A DNA stretch of 64,000 bases from Stenotrophomonas maltophilia (lineage in GTDB: Bacteria; Pseudomonadota; Gammaproteobacteria; Xanthomonadales; Xanthomonadaceae), in assembly GCF_002138415.1 (NCBI RefSeq), contig NZ_CP015612.1, positions 3,884,001 through 3,948,000 of the forward strand, written 5' to 3'. Below the pieces are notes generated by a model. It was not told the DNA's origin. It worked only from the letters and a program-made list of their open reading frames with translations, and searched no databases. Made by a program: the position numbers and the translations under genes. Below, piece after piece: positions 52,697 to 60,639 of this stretch. Every line of letters starts with the position of its first letter. Position 1 is the first letter of the stretch.

Positions 52697-53877
52697 AGGC
52701 GCCAGCTCAGGTCACCCAGCTCGAAGGCCGGTTCGAAGTCGACACCACGCTGCAGGCCGATGGCCTGGAAGCGCTCGCCCATCTCCGTCGGCAGGGTCAG
52801 CTTCTTCACCTGGTCGCGCAGCTGGATGCGGCCGACCTCGTCGGTACGCTCCTCGGCCAGCAGCAGCACCTGGTCCAGGCCGTTACCGAGCAGGAAACTG
52901 GCCTGGCTGCAGTAGCCGGCCAGCTCGAAACCGCCGTGCATGCCGGCCTCGGCCATCGCGGTGAAATCCACCGACGCGGTGATGTCCTGCAGGCCCGGCC
53001 AGCGGTGCACGTCGTTGTGCACGTGGTGGCGGTAGAACGCGCGCACGGTGCCATCGTCACGGTCGTGCTGGTAGAACTCGCCGCGGTTGTAGCCGTAATC
53101 GACGAACAACATCGCGCCGCGCTGCAGGCCGCCCGCCACCGCCTGCAGCCAGTACGGCAGCTGCGGCAGCACCTCGGAGCGGTAGCCCTCGGCGAAGGGC
53201 TTTTCCAGGTAGCGCTCGATATGCCGCACTGCGCCGTTGAGCAGGATGTCGGCCGGCTGCGCGCCCCGGATGAAGTTGCCCTCGGCGTCCAGTTCGACGG
53301 TTTCCTCGTAGACCTCGCCGTCCCGGATCAGGAAGCGCGGGGTCGGCAGCGCGTCGAGCACCTCGTTGGCGAACACCACGCCCTCCCAGTCCTCTTCGAA
53401 CGGGCGGTCGACCCAGTCCACGCGCGCGGCCAGCTCGGCCGGCAGGTTCTGCTGCAGGCGCAGCTGCTGGCGCTCGCGCAGATCGGCGCTGGGTTCGAGG
53501 ATGGCGTACCGCGACGGCAGTGCGTCGAGCTCGGCCAGGCGCAGCAGCACGGCCTCAGCGAAGGCGCCGGTACCACCGCCCAGTTCCAGCATCCGCGCCT
53601 GCGCGCCCAACTGGGCGAACACCGGCGCCAGCGCATTGGCCACGCTGCCGGCGAACAGGCTGCCGAGCTCGGGCGCGGTGGTGAAGTCGCCACTGCCGCC
53701 GAATTTGCTGGCGCCGGCGCTGTAATAGCCCCAGCCAGGGGCATACAGGCACAGCTCCATGAACCGCGAGAACGGCATCGCCCCGCCCTGCGCAAGGATT
53801 TCAGCGCGCAGGGCGGCGGCCAGCTGGTCGCTGTGGGCCAGGGCATCGGCTTCGGGCAGGGGGAAGGTGGGCTGCAT
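52693..53877 (-). CDS. MidA/NDUFAF7-type SAM-dependent methyltransferase
   Basis: A 394-residue protein of the family that in eukaryotes methylates an arginine of complex I (NDUFAF7). Conserved segments: MPFSRFMELCLYAPGWGYYSAG, GDFTTAPELGSLFAGSVANAL, the SAM motif MLELGGGTGAFAEAVL, YAILEPSADLRERQ, FANEVLDALPTPRFLIRDG and MLFVDYGYNRGEFY. Whether it modifies the bacterial NDH-1 is unknown. Coupled to the VanZ-like gene downstream and divergent from the pteridine reductase gene. Confidence 0.9.
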   Translation of the reverse strand: MQPTFPLPEADALAHSDQLAAALRAEILAQGGAMPFSRFMELCLYAPGWGYYSAGASKFGGSGDFTTAPELGSLFAGSVANALAPVFAQLGAQARMLELGGGTGAFAEAVLLRLAELDALPSRYAILEPSADLRERQQLRLQQNLPAELAARVDWVDRPFEEDWEGVVFANEVLDALPTPRFLIRDGEVYEETVELDAEGNFIRGAQPADILLNGAVRHIERYLEKPFAEGYRSEVLPQLPYWLQAVAGGLQRGAMLFVDYGYNRGEFYQHDRDDGTVRAFYRHHVHNDVHRWPGLQDITASVDFTAMAEAGMHGGFELAGYCSQASFLLGNGLDQVLLLAEERTDEVGRIQLRDQVKKLTLPTEMGERFQAIGLQRGVDFEPAFELGDLSWRL

Positions 53878-53936
53878 GGCGTCTTCGAATGCGGTGACAA
53901 TGGTGCACAGGATAGCCGAGCCTTGGAGGACCCTCG

Positions 53937-54674
53937 ATGAGCGACACCCACCCCGTGGTCCTGATCACCGGCAGCGCGCGCCGGATCGGTGCGGCCATCG
54001 CCCGCCAGTTCCACGCCTGCGGCTGGTCGGTGGTGCTGCACGCCAACACCTCCAGTGCCGAGCTGCAGCAGGCCGCGTTCGATTTCGACAACGTGCGCCC
54101 GGGCAGCGTGCTGGCCCTGCAGGCCGACCTGCGTGACGCCGACGCCCTGGCCGACCTGGTGGAACAGGCCGTTACCCACTTCGGGCGACTGGACGCGCTG
54201 GTCAACAACGCCTCCAACTTCTTCCCCACCCCGCTTGGCCAGGTCACCGCCGAAGCAATGGACGAGCTGTATGCGGTCAACGCGCGCGCGCCGCTGCTGC
54301 TGTCGCAGGCGGCGGCGCCCTACCTGCGCCGCCAGCAGGGCTGCATCGTCAACCTGACCGACCTGCACGGCACCGACCCGATGCGCGACCACATCGCCTA
54401 CACCATGGCCAAGGCCGCGCTGGAGATGGCCACCCGCTCGCTGGCGCTGGAGCTGGCGCCGAAGGTGCGGGTCAATGCGGTGGCGCCCGGCGCGATCCTG
54501 TGGCCGGAACAGGGCAAGGACGATTTCGCCCGCGAGGCGCTGCTGGCGCGTACACCGCTGGCACGGATCGGCACCGTCGAGGAGATCGCCGAGGCGGTCT
54601 ACTGGCTGGTGGCCGAAGCCAGCTTCGTCACCGGCCATACCCTGCGTGTGGATGGTGGGCGTACGGTCAGCTGA
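53937..54674 (+). CDS. folM: Pteridine reductase (short-chain dehydrogenase, FolM/PTR1-like)
   Basis: Reduces dihydro-/biopterins or dihydrofolate with NADPH. 245 residues, classical SDR fold. TGSARRIGAAIA has the Arg-containing glycine motif of pteridine reductases (TGxxxRIG), then LVNNASNFFPTPL (NNAS; the SxFxP phrase is PTR1-like), catalytic YTMAK with upstream Asp/Ser region LTDLHG, and NAVAPGAILWPE. It faces folK of the same folate pathway, with a palindrome between the two convergent genes. Confidence 0.88.
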   Translation: MSDTHPVVLITGSARRIGAAIARQFHACGWSVVLHANTSSAELQQAAFDFDNVRPGSVLALQADLRDADALADLVEQAVTHFGRLDALVNNASNFFPTPLGQVTAEAMDELYAVNARAPLLLSQAAAPYLRRQQGCIVNLTDLHGTDPMRDHIAYTMAKAALEMATRSLALELAPKVRVNAVAPGAILWPEQGKDDFAREALLARTPLARIGTVEEIAEAVYWLVAEASFVTGHTLRVDGGRTVS

Positions 54675-54695
54675 AATGTTGCCGGGATCCACAAC

Positions 54696-54738
54696 GGGGT
54701 CAGATCCCTTTTCCCGCCGGGACAAGGGATCTGACCCC
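54696..54738. repeat. GGGGTCAGA palindrome (second repeat family), copy 2
   Basis: GGGGTCAGATCCCTT...AAGGGATCTGACCCC, an almost perfect 43-base dyad between the convergent pteridine reductase and folK genes; likely a bidirectional terminator. Confidence 0.8.
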
Positions 54739-54750
54739 GACATTCGGCCC

Positions 54751-55236
54751 TCATTCCAGGTCCACCACCTCGAACGCCTCGCCAAACTGTTTGTGCGCGC
54801 GCCACAGCGTGGCCAGGTCCAACCCGCTGACCGGGTCGATGAAGCCAGGCGCGATGTCGGCCAGCGGCTTCAGCACGAAGGCATGCTTCAGCTCCGGGCG
54901 CGGAATGCGCAGGTGGCCGGGGCCTTCCACCACCAGGTCGCCGTAGAACACCACGTCGATGTCCAGGGTCCGGTCGGAGAAACGCGGCCCGCTGCGGTCG
55001 CGGCCGTGCGCGTCTTCCAGCCCATGCAGCCAGTCGTCCAGTTCCTGCAGCGGCAGATCGGTCTCGATCGCCACCGCATTGTTGAGGAAGGCCGGGCCAT
55101 CGAAACCGACCGCAGCGGTACGGTAGGCCGGCGATACCTGCAGCGCGCCGAAGCGCTCGCGCAGGGCCGTCACCGCGGCGTGGAGGTAGCGGCGGGGCTG
55201 GACGTTGCTGCCCAGGCTCAGGAGCACGGTGGTCAT
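54751..55236 (-). CDS. folK: 2-amino-4-hydroxy-6-hydroxymethyldihydropteridine diphosphokinase
   Basis: Transfers pyrophosphate from ATP to 6-hydroxymethyl-dihydropterin in folate synthesis. 161 residues from the ATG at 55234-55236 (MTTVLLSLGSN). Motifs: LSLGSNVQPRRYL, FGALQVSPAYRT, PAFLNNAVAIET, LEDAHGRDR and the family signature GPRFSDRTLDIDVVFYGD, then IPRPELKHAFVLKPLADI. The in-frame upstream extension of 12 residues is not needed. Confidence 0.95.
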   Translation of the reverse strand: MTTVLLSLGSNVQPRRYLHAAVTALRERFGALQVSPAYRTAAVGFDGPAFLNNAVAIETDLPLQELDDWLHGLEDAHGRDRSGPRFSDRTLDIDVVFYGDLVVEGPGHLRIPRPELKHAFVLKPLADIAPGFIDPVSGLDLATLWRAHKQFGEAFEVVDLE

Positions 55237-55327
55237 GCGGTTCAGGTGACGGCACTTGGGGGGCGTGGACATGCCGTCGTCACGGCGGCCTGCCTACAAT
55301 CCGGGACGCACATGATAGGGCACCGAC

Positions 55328-56071
55328 ATGACCTATTGCGTTGGAATCGAGGTGGACGAGGGCCTGGTCTTCGCTGCCGACACCCGGACCAATGCCTCGC
55401 TGGACGATGTGCGCGTGCACCGCAAGCTGCACGTGTTCGAGTACCCCGGCCAGGCAGCCTACGTGCTGATGGCGGCTGGCAACCTGGCCACCACCCAGCT
55501 GCTGGTGTCGCGCCTGGGGCGCGACGCCAGTGAACGACGCACGCCCAACCTGCACGACATGACCCATCTGTTCGAAGCCGCCGAGTACGTCGGCCAACTG
55601 CTGGTGGACAGCCAGGTGCACAGCAGCCACAGCGAACATGGCCATGACGGGGTCAATACCCAGGCCACGCTGATCTTCGGCGGTCAGATCGCCGGCGAGC
55701 GGCCCGGGCTGTACATGATCTACCCGCTCGGCAACGCCATCGCCGCCTCTCCGGAGACGCCCTACCTGCAGATCGGTGAGTCCAAGTACGGCAAGCCGAT
55801 CCTCGACCGCATCCTCAGCCCGGCCACGCGCCTGGAGGATGCCGCGCGCACGGCGATCGTCTCGCTGGACTCCACCATCCGTTCCAACCTGTCGGTGGGC
55901 CTGCCGATCGATCTGGCGCTGCTGCGCGACGGCGAGCTGCGCATCGGCCAGCAGCTGCGGCTGGGCGCGGATTCGGCGTTGTATGCCGATATTCACCAGA
56001 ACTGGTCGCGGCGGCTGGAACAGGCGGTGGATGCCCTGCCGCGCTTCCCGTGGGAAACCCTGGACCGGTAG
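55328..56071 (+). CDS. Anbu-type proteasome-related peptidase
   Basis: A 247-residue Ntn-hydrolase of the Anbu (ancestral beta subunit) family, which forms open helical rings. The N terminus MTYCVGIEVDEGLVFAADTRTN supplies Thr2 as candidate nucleophile after Met removal, with Asp18 (AADTRT) and Lys34 (HRKLHVFE) completing the proteasome-like triad. Other cues: YVLMAAGNLATTQ, LIFGGQIAGERPGLYMIYPLGN, QIGESKYGKPILDR. Usually encoded with a transglutaminase, alpha-E and ATP-grasp protein; none are adjacent here. The TAG stop is part of a SMAG GTAG. Confidence 0.92.
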   Translation: MTYCVGIEVDEGLVFAADTRTNASLDDVRVHRKLHVFEYPGQAAYVLMAAGNLATTQLLVSRLGRDASERRTPNLHDMTHLFEAAEYVGQLLVDSQVHSSHSEHGHDGVNTQATLIFGGQIAGERPGLYMIYPLGNAIAASPETPYLQIGESKYGKPILDRILSPATRLEDAARTAIVSLDSTIRSNLSVGLPIDLALLRDGELRIGQQLRLGADSALYADIHQNWSRRLEQAVDALPRFPWETLDR

Positions 56072-56139
56072 TGCCGGCCGCTGGCCGGCAACCGCAATGA
56101 TCCCATCGCACGGGGATGCCGGCCAGCGGCCGGCACTAC
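56068..56139. repeat. Inverted SMAG/REP pair between convergent genes
   Basis: GTAG-TGCCGGCC-gct-GGCCGGCA (56068-56090) and TGCCGGCC-agc-GGCCGGCA-CTAC (56117-56139). TAG of the first terminates the Anbu gene. Confidence 0.8.
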
Positions 56140-56145
56140 CCTTTG

Positions 56146-57657
56146 TCAGCCCAGCGCTTCGGCTACCGCGCGGAACACCTGCTGCATCTGCAGCGGCTTG
56201 CGCAGCACGTGCACTTCCACGCCGGCGGGGAATGCATCGGCTGCTACCTCCACCGTTGCGTCTTCCAACACCAGCGCCGGGCCGCGATAGCCCAGTGCTG
56301 CCATCTCGCCCAGCAACTGGCTGGCCGGCAGCAGCTTGGAGCCGGCGTCGGCGATCACCAGTGCCGGCAACGCCTCCTGCTGCATCCAGCGCAGTGCGGC
56401 CGGGCCGTCGGACGCCAGCTGCAGCTGGTAACCCTGGCTGGACAGCGCATTGCCAAGCAGCGACAGGCGCGTGGCCTCACCATCGACCACCAGGATCGAC
56501 TGGCCGCTGCCCAGCGCCACCAGCTGTTCGATCGGCTCACTGCCATCGATGGCGTCGTGCATTGGCAAACGCAGCTCGAAGCAGGTGCCCTGCCCCGGCT
56601 GGCTGCTGACGTGGATGCTGCCGCCGGCGCCTTCAACAATGCGCTTGCAGGAGATCAGGCCCAAGCCGGTGCCGTCGGCCTTGGTGGTGAAGAACGGATT
56701 GAACAGATGCGATAGCGTGTCCGCATCCATGCCGATCCCTTCGTCGGCGACCCGGATGTGCATCCAGTCCACGCCATCGCGCTGACCGGCGTGGCTGGCA
56801 GTGAGGCTCAGGCGGCCCCCGTTCGGCATCGCCTGGATCGCGTTGAGCGCCAGGTTCAACATCACCTGCTGCAGTTCGGTGCAGTTGGCGTCGACCACCA
56901 GGCCCTCGTCCTGCACCTGCAGCTCCAGCCGCACCGCATCGGGCACGTTGCTGCGCAACAGCAGCGCCACTGCATCGAACAGGCCATTGATCTCGATGCG
57001 CTCGCTCGGCTTGCGCGAGCCGCGCACGAACGACAGCATCGATTCAGCCATCTCATGGCCGCGGCGGCCGCACTCGGCGATGACATCGGCCAGATGGTGC
57101 AGCTGCGGATCTTCGGTACGCGCCTTCAGCAGGTCCGGCATGATCAGCAGCGGCTGCAGGATGTTGCGCAGGTCGTGGCTGAGGCCGGCGGCAAGCAACG
57201 ACAGGCTTTCCAGGCGCTGCGCACGCATCAGTTCGGTTTCCACCCGTGCGCGCTCTATGGCGCTGCGTGCTTCGCGGATCGCACGCGCCACCGCCGACGG
57301 CAGGCGCGCCGGCAGGTGCTTGATGATGTAGTCATTGGCGCCCTTCTGCAGCGCCGCCACCGCGTTCTCCTCACCCATGGTGCCGGAGACGAAGATGAAG
57401 GGCACTTCCGGTGAGGTCTCGCGCACGATGCGCAGCGCGTCGTCACCGGAGAACCCCGGCATGCTCAGATCGGACAGCACGATGTCCGGCTGGAAAGCGA
57501 CCAGCGCCTGGCGCAGTTCGGCCTCGCTTTCGACGCGCTCGAAACGGGCCTCCAGGCCCGCATCGAGCATCTGTTCGGACATCAGCTCGGCATCTTCCGG
57601 TGAGTCCTCCACCAGCAGGATGCGCAGCGCCCCCAGGGCGGGACCGGTCAGGGGCAT
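56146..57657 (-). CDS. Hybrid sensor kinase, receiver-kinase-receiver
   Basis: A 503-residue cytoplasmic two-component protein without membrane helices. N-terminal receiver (about 12-130: ILLVEDSPEDAEL, phospho-acceptor Asp in DIVLSDLSMPG, IFVSGT), then a dimerisation helix with phospho-His in GLSHDLRNILQ, and a HATPase domain (NLALNAIQAM, VADEGIGMDADTL, FFTTKADGTGLGL). A C-terminal second receiver (about 385-503: ILVVDGEATRL, VIADAG, LRKPLQ) has Asp-Gly-Glu in place of the usual acidic pair, so its chemistry may be altered. It starts 4 bases after the response regulator gene. Confidence 0.9.
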   Translation of the reverse strand: MPLTGPALGALRILLVEDSPEDAELMSEQMLDAGLEARFERVESEAELRQALVAFQPDIVLSDLSMPGFSGDDALRIVRETSPEVPFIFVSGTMGEENAVAALQKGANDYIIKHLPARLPSAVARAIREARSAIERARVETELMRAQRLESLSLLAAGLSHDLRNILQPLLIMPDLLKARTEDPQLHHLADVIAECGRRGHEMAESMLSFVRGSRKPSERIEINGLFDAVALLLRSNVPDAVRLELQVQDEGLVVDANCTELQQVMLNLALNAIQAMPNGGRLSLTASHAGQRDGVDWMHIRVADEGIGMDADTLSHLFNPFFTTKADGTGLGLISCKRIVEGAGGSIHVSSQPGQGTCFELRLPMHDAIDGSEPIEQLVALGSGQSILVVDGEATRLSLLGNALSSQGYQLQLASDGPAALRWMQQEALPALVIADAGSKLLPASQLLGEMAALGYRGPALVLEDATVEVAADAFPAGVEVHVLRKPLQMQQVFRAVAEALG

Positions 57658-57661
57658 GGGC

Positions 57662-58102
57662 TCACTCGAGTTCCGGTGCCTGGTTGATCAACGCCCAGAA
57701 CTTGCCCAGGGTCTGCACCGCGCCGAAGAACTGGTCTACGTCCACCGGCTTGACCACGTAGGCATTGACACCCATGTCCCAGCTGCGGGCCAGGTCGCTT
57801 TCCTCGCGCGAGGACGACAGGATCACCACCGGCAGGCGCTTGAGCTCTTCGTGCTCGCGGATCTGCCGCAGCACTTCCAGGCCATCCATGCGCGGCATCT
57901 TGATGTCCAGCAGCAGCACCGCCGGCAGGCCTTCCTCGCGGTTGGCGAAGGCACCACGGCGCAACAGGTAATCCATCACTTCCACGCCGTCTTCGACGTG
58001 CACGATGGGATTGGCCAGACGCGCCTCTTCCAGGGCGTCGATCGCCATTTCGGCATCAGCCGGGCTGTCTTCGGCGAGAAGAATGGTGCGCAGAGTGGTC
58101 AT
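57662..58102 (-). CDS. Single-domain response regulator (Rcp1-like)
   Basis: A 146-residue receiver-only protein: ILLAEDSPADAEMA (acidic pocket), phospho-acceptor Asp in LLLDIKMPRMDG, VVILSSSREESD (Thr/Ser), and YVVKPVDVDQF (Lys-Pro). The insertion MDYLLRRGAFANREEG is characteristic of regulators paired with phytochrome-like kinases. Its start overlaps the end of the upstream kinase (ATGA). It probably accepts phosphate from that kinase and passes it to, or competes with, the downstream hybrid kinase. Confidence 0.93.
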   Translation of the reverse strand: MTTLRTILLAEDSPADAEMAIDALEEARLANPIVHVEDGVEVMDYLLRRGAFANREEGLPAVLLLDIKMPRMDGLEVLRQIREHEELKRLPVVILSSSREESDLARSWDMGVNAYVVKPVDVDQFFGAVQTLGKFWALINQAPELE

Positions 58103-59916
58103 GCAGAAGGCCCTTGTTTGTCCGCATCGATCGCGGGAGGCAGGTAGAAGTGGAAGGTGGCGCCGACGTCCGGTTCGGCCTCGGCCCAGATACGGCCGCC
58201 ATGACGGGTAAGCACGCGGCGCACGCTGGCAAGGCCGATGCCGGTACCCGGGTAGTCGCTGGCCTTGTGCAGGCGCTGGAAGACTCCAAACAGCTTGCCG
58301 GCGTAGGCCATGTCAAAGCCTGCACCATTGTCGCTGACCGTGAACTGATGACCGCCGTCAGGCTGCGGATGGTAGTCCACGCGGATCTTCGCCGGTTCGC
58401 GGTTGCCCGAGTATTTCACCGCGTTGCCGAGCAGGTTCAGCCAGACCTGGCGGATCATGTTCTCGTCACCCACCACGATCGGCAGCGGCGCGATGCTCCA
58501 CTCCACCTGGTGCGCGTGGCCAGTGCTTTCGGCCTCGGCCTGGAGGTTGGAATCGAGCATGGCACGGGTATCGGCCACCAGCGACTGCATGTCCACCGCC
58601 TGCTGGCGCATCGCCACGCGACCCAGCCGCGAGTAGACCAGCAGGTCGTCGATCAAGGCTGCCATGCGCCGTGCCGAACTGGAGATCACTTCCAGGTAGT
58701 GGCGGCTCTTGTCATCGGCTGCGTCGCCGAGGTGGCGCGACAGCTTGTCGGAGAAACCGGCGACGTGACGCAGCGGTGCGCGCAGGTCGTGCGAGACCGA
58801 GTAGCTGAAGGCCTCCAGCTCGCGGTTCACCTCGGACACCTGCGCGACCTTGCCTTCCAGCTGGCGGTTCAGTTCCTCCACGCGCAGCTGGACAGCACGT
58901 TGCATGGTGACGTCGCTGACGGTCAGCAGCACCACTTCGTCGTCGGTGTCGGGCAGCGGCATGCGCCGCGCGTTGAGCAGCATGTAGCGCGCCATGCCAT
59001 CGGCGGTGCGCTGCTCGTGCTCGAAATCCCACAGTTCGCGACCGCGCGACAGCACGTCGGACAAGCGCTGGCGCACCACCGCGTCCTGCCATGCACCATC
59101 ACCGACGGATTCCAGCAGCAGGCCATCGGCACGTTCGTCCTGCAATCCATACAGCTCGGCGAAGGCCGGATTGTGCAACTGGACGCGCAGGTCACGATCA
59201 AGCAGCACGATCGGTTCGCGCACGGTCTGCAGCACCGAGGCCGCGCGCGCGGCCGAGCGCAGCGATTGTCGTTCTGCGTGCAGGCGACGGCCGATCTGCC
59301 GCTGCAGCAGCCACAACACCAGGCCGAGCAGCGCCAGCTGGACCAACAGCGACGTCCACGACACCAGCTCGGTCTGCTTGCGCTGCCGCGCAGCCTGCTC
59401 GGCCCGCAGCGTCAGCAGCTTCTGCTCGCTGGCCTGCAGTTCTTCCACCAGGCCACGGATCGGATAGCGCGTGCTCAGATCCTGCACCAGCTCGCGCTGA
59501 TCACTGTTGGGCTCGGACTTCGCCAGTTCGCGGGCAAGCGCCATGCGGCCTTCCAGCATCGACTCGATACGGCCGATGCGGATCAGCTGGTCAGGATTGT
59601 CGCGGGTCATCCGGCCCAGTTCGGCCAGGCGTCCGGGAATGTCGTTGGCCTTGGCCATGCGCTCGCGCAGCCCCGGCGCATCCACACCCTTGGACAGCGT
59701 CAGCGCCGCCGACTCGACATCGCGTACGTCGGCCTGCAGCTGTTGCAGGGCCACGCCGACGGCCTGGGTATGGTTGACCCAGGCCATCGCTTCTTCGTTG
59801 TCCTGCTGCAGTTTGCGCAGGGTCAACCACGGCACCACGATGATCGCGGCAGCGGCCAGCGCCAGGGCCGGCAACCGCCAACGGTCCCAGATGTCGTCAC
59901 TGAAAACCAGCGCCAT
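58099..59916 (-). CDS. Membrane sensor histidine kinase with PAS domain
   Basis: A 605-residue kinase. Transmembrane helix at about 15-35, a helical CHASE3-like periplasmic region (about 36-180: VNHTQAVGVALQQLQADVRD, ESAALTL), a second helix at about 185-205, a PAS domain (VREPIVLLDRDLRVQLHNPA), a coiled linker (VEELNRQLEGKVAQVSEVNR), HisKA with phospho-His in FSYSVSHDLRAPLRHVAGFS, and HATPase (NLLGNAVKYSGNR, VSDNGAGFDMAY, GTGIGLASVRRV). FSYSVSHDLRAPL places it with phytochrome-type kinases. First gene of a three-gene signalling operon; signal unknown. Confidence 0.92.
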   Translation of the reverse strand: MALVFSDDIWDRWRLPALALAAAAIIVVPWLTLRKLQQDNEEAMAWVNHTQAVGVALQQLQADVRDVESAALTLSKGVDAPGLRERMAKANDIPGRLAELGRMTRDNPDQLIRIGRIESMLEGRMALARELAKSEPNSDQRELVQDLSTRYPIRGLVEELQASEQKLLTLRAEQAARQRKQTELVSWTSLLVQLALLGLVLWLLQRQIGRRLHAERQSLRSAARAASVLQTVREPIVLLDRDLRVQLHNPAFAELYGLQDERADGLLLESVGDGAWQDAVVRQRLSDVLSRGRELWDFEHEQRTADGMARYMLLNARRMPLPDTDDEVVLLTVSDVTMQRAVQLRVEELNRQLEGKVAQVSEVNRELEAFSYSVSHDLRAPLRHVAGFSDKLSRHLGDAADDKSRHYLEVISSSARRMAALIDDLLVYSRLGRVAMRQQAVDMQSLVADTRAMLDSNLQAEAESTGHAHQVEWSIAPLPIVVGDENMIRQVWLNLLGNAVKYSGNREPAKIRVDYHPQPDGGHQFTVSDNGAGFDMAYAGKLFGVFQRLHKASDYPGTGIGLASVRRVLTRHGGRIWAEAEPDVGATFHFYLPPAIDADKQGPSA

Positions 59917-60055
59917 AGTTCCTCGTCAGCACGGCCGCGGAGCGTTGTCCGGGACGAGCCCGGCTGCGGCGGAACCGGCAATATAGCGCAGGCGGTCACA
60001 AGTCTGGGGTTTCCAGACGGGTTGGCTGAACGGGTTACAGAAACCCTACTGTAGA

Positions 60056-60078
60056 GGGCGCCCCATGCCGGGGCGCCC
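60056..60078. terminator. Hairpin downstream of BON-domain gene
   Basis: GTAG-headed GGGCGCCCC-atgcc-GGGGCGCCC, SMAG-like, 8 bases beyond the end of the BON gene; a strong stem but no U-tract on that side. Confidence 0.6.
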
Positions 60079-60085
60079 GCCGGGG

Positions 60086-60469
60086 TCAGCGCTTGGCAGC
60101 AGCGCTGACCTTCAATGCAGCGGCATCGACGCGGGTCACGCCCTTGATGCCCTTGGCTGCGGTGACCGCCTTGTCCTTCTCGGCCTGGGTGGCCACGGCA
60201 CCGCTCAGGCTGACTACGCCATTCACGGTTTCCACCTTGATTTCAGTGCCCGGAACGTTGCTGCTGGCCAGCAGATCGGCCTTCACCTTGGTGGTGATCC
60301 AGGTATCGGTTACCGGCTCGTTGGAGTCATGGCGATCGGCATGGGTCGCCGGATGGGTGCTGGTCGGCGGGCTCTTCGCGGCCGGGTCCTTGGCGAATGC
60401 GGCCGAGGAGGACAGCGCCAGGCCCAGCGTCAGGGCGGAAGCAATCAGCGTGCGGGTGGTATTGCTCAT
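60086..60469 (-). CDS. BON-domain periplasmic protein (OsmY-like)
   Basis: A 127-residue exported protein with a signal peptide to about residue 26 (SSSAAFAKD), a charged, Pro/His-containing spacer, and one BON domain (about 52-127: TDTWITTKVKADLLAS, VPGTEIKVETVNGVVSLSGAV, KAVTAAKGIKGVTRVDAAAL). BON domains bind phospholipid membranes and such proteins are induced by osmotic or envelope stress. Single BON instead of OsmY's two. Confidence 0.9.
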   Translation of the reverse strand: MSNTTRTLIASALTLGLALSSSAAFAKDPAAKSPPTSTHPATHADRHDSNEPVTDTWITTKVKADLLASSNVPGTEIKVETVNGVVSLSGAVATQAEKDKAVTAAKGIKGVTRVDAAALKVSAAAKR

Positions 60470-60639
60470 CGTGTCGTACTCCTTCGGGATGTGCTGCCAG
60501 TCTGGACAAGCCGCCGTAGAGCAGGCGTGGCGTTGCGGTCATGCCGCCGTGAATCGAATCCTTTCCAACGGCAACGGTTCAGTTTTGGAGTGCCAGCACC
60601 CGTCGTTTACCCTGCCCTTCCCACTGCCGGAGCTCTGCC

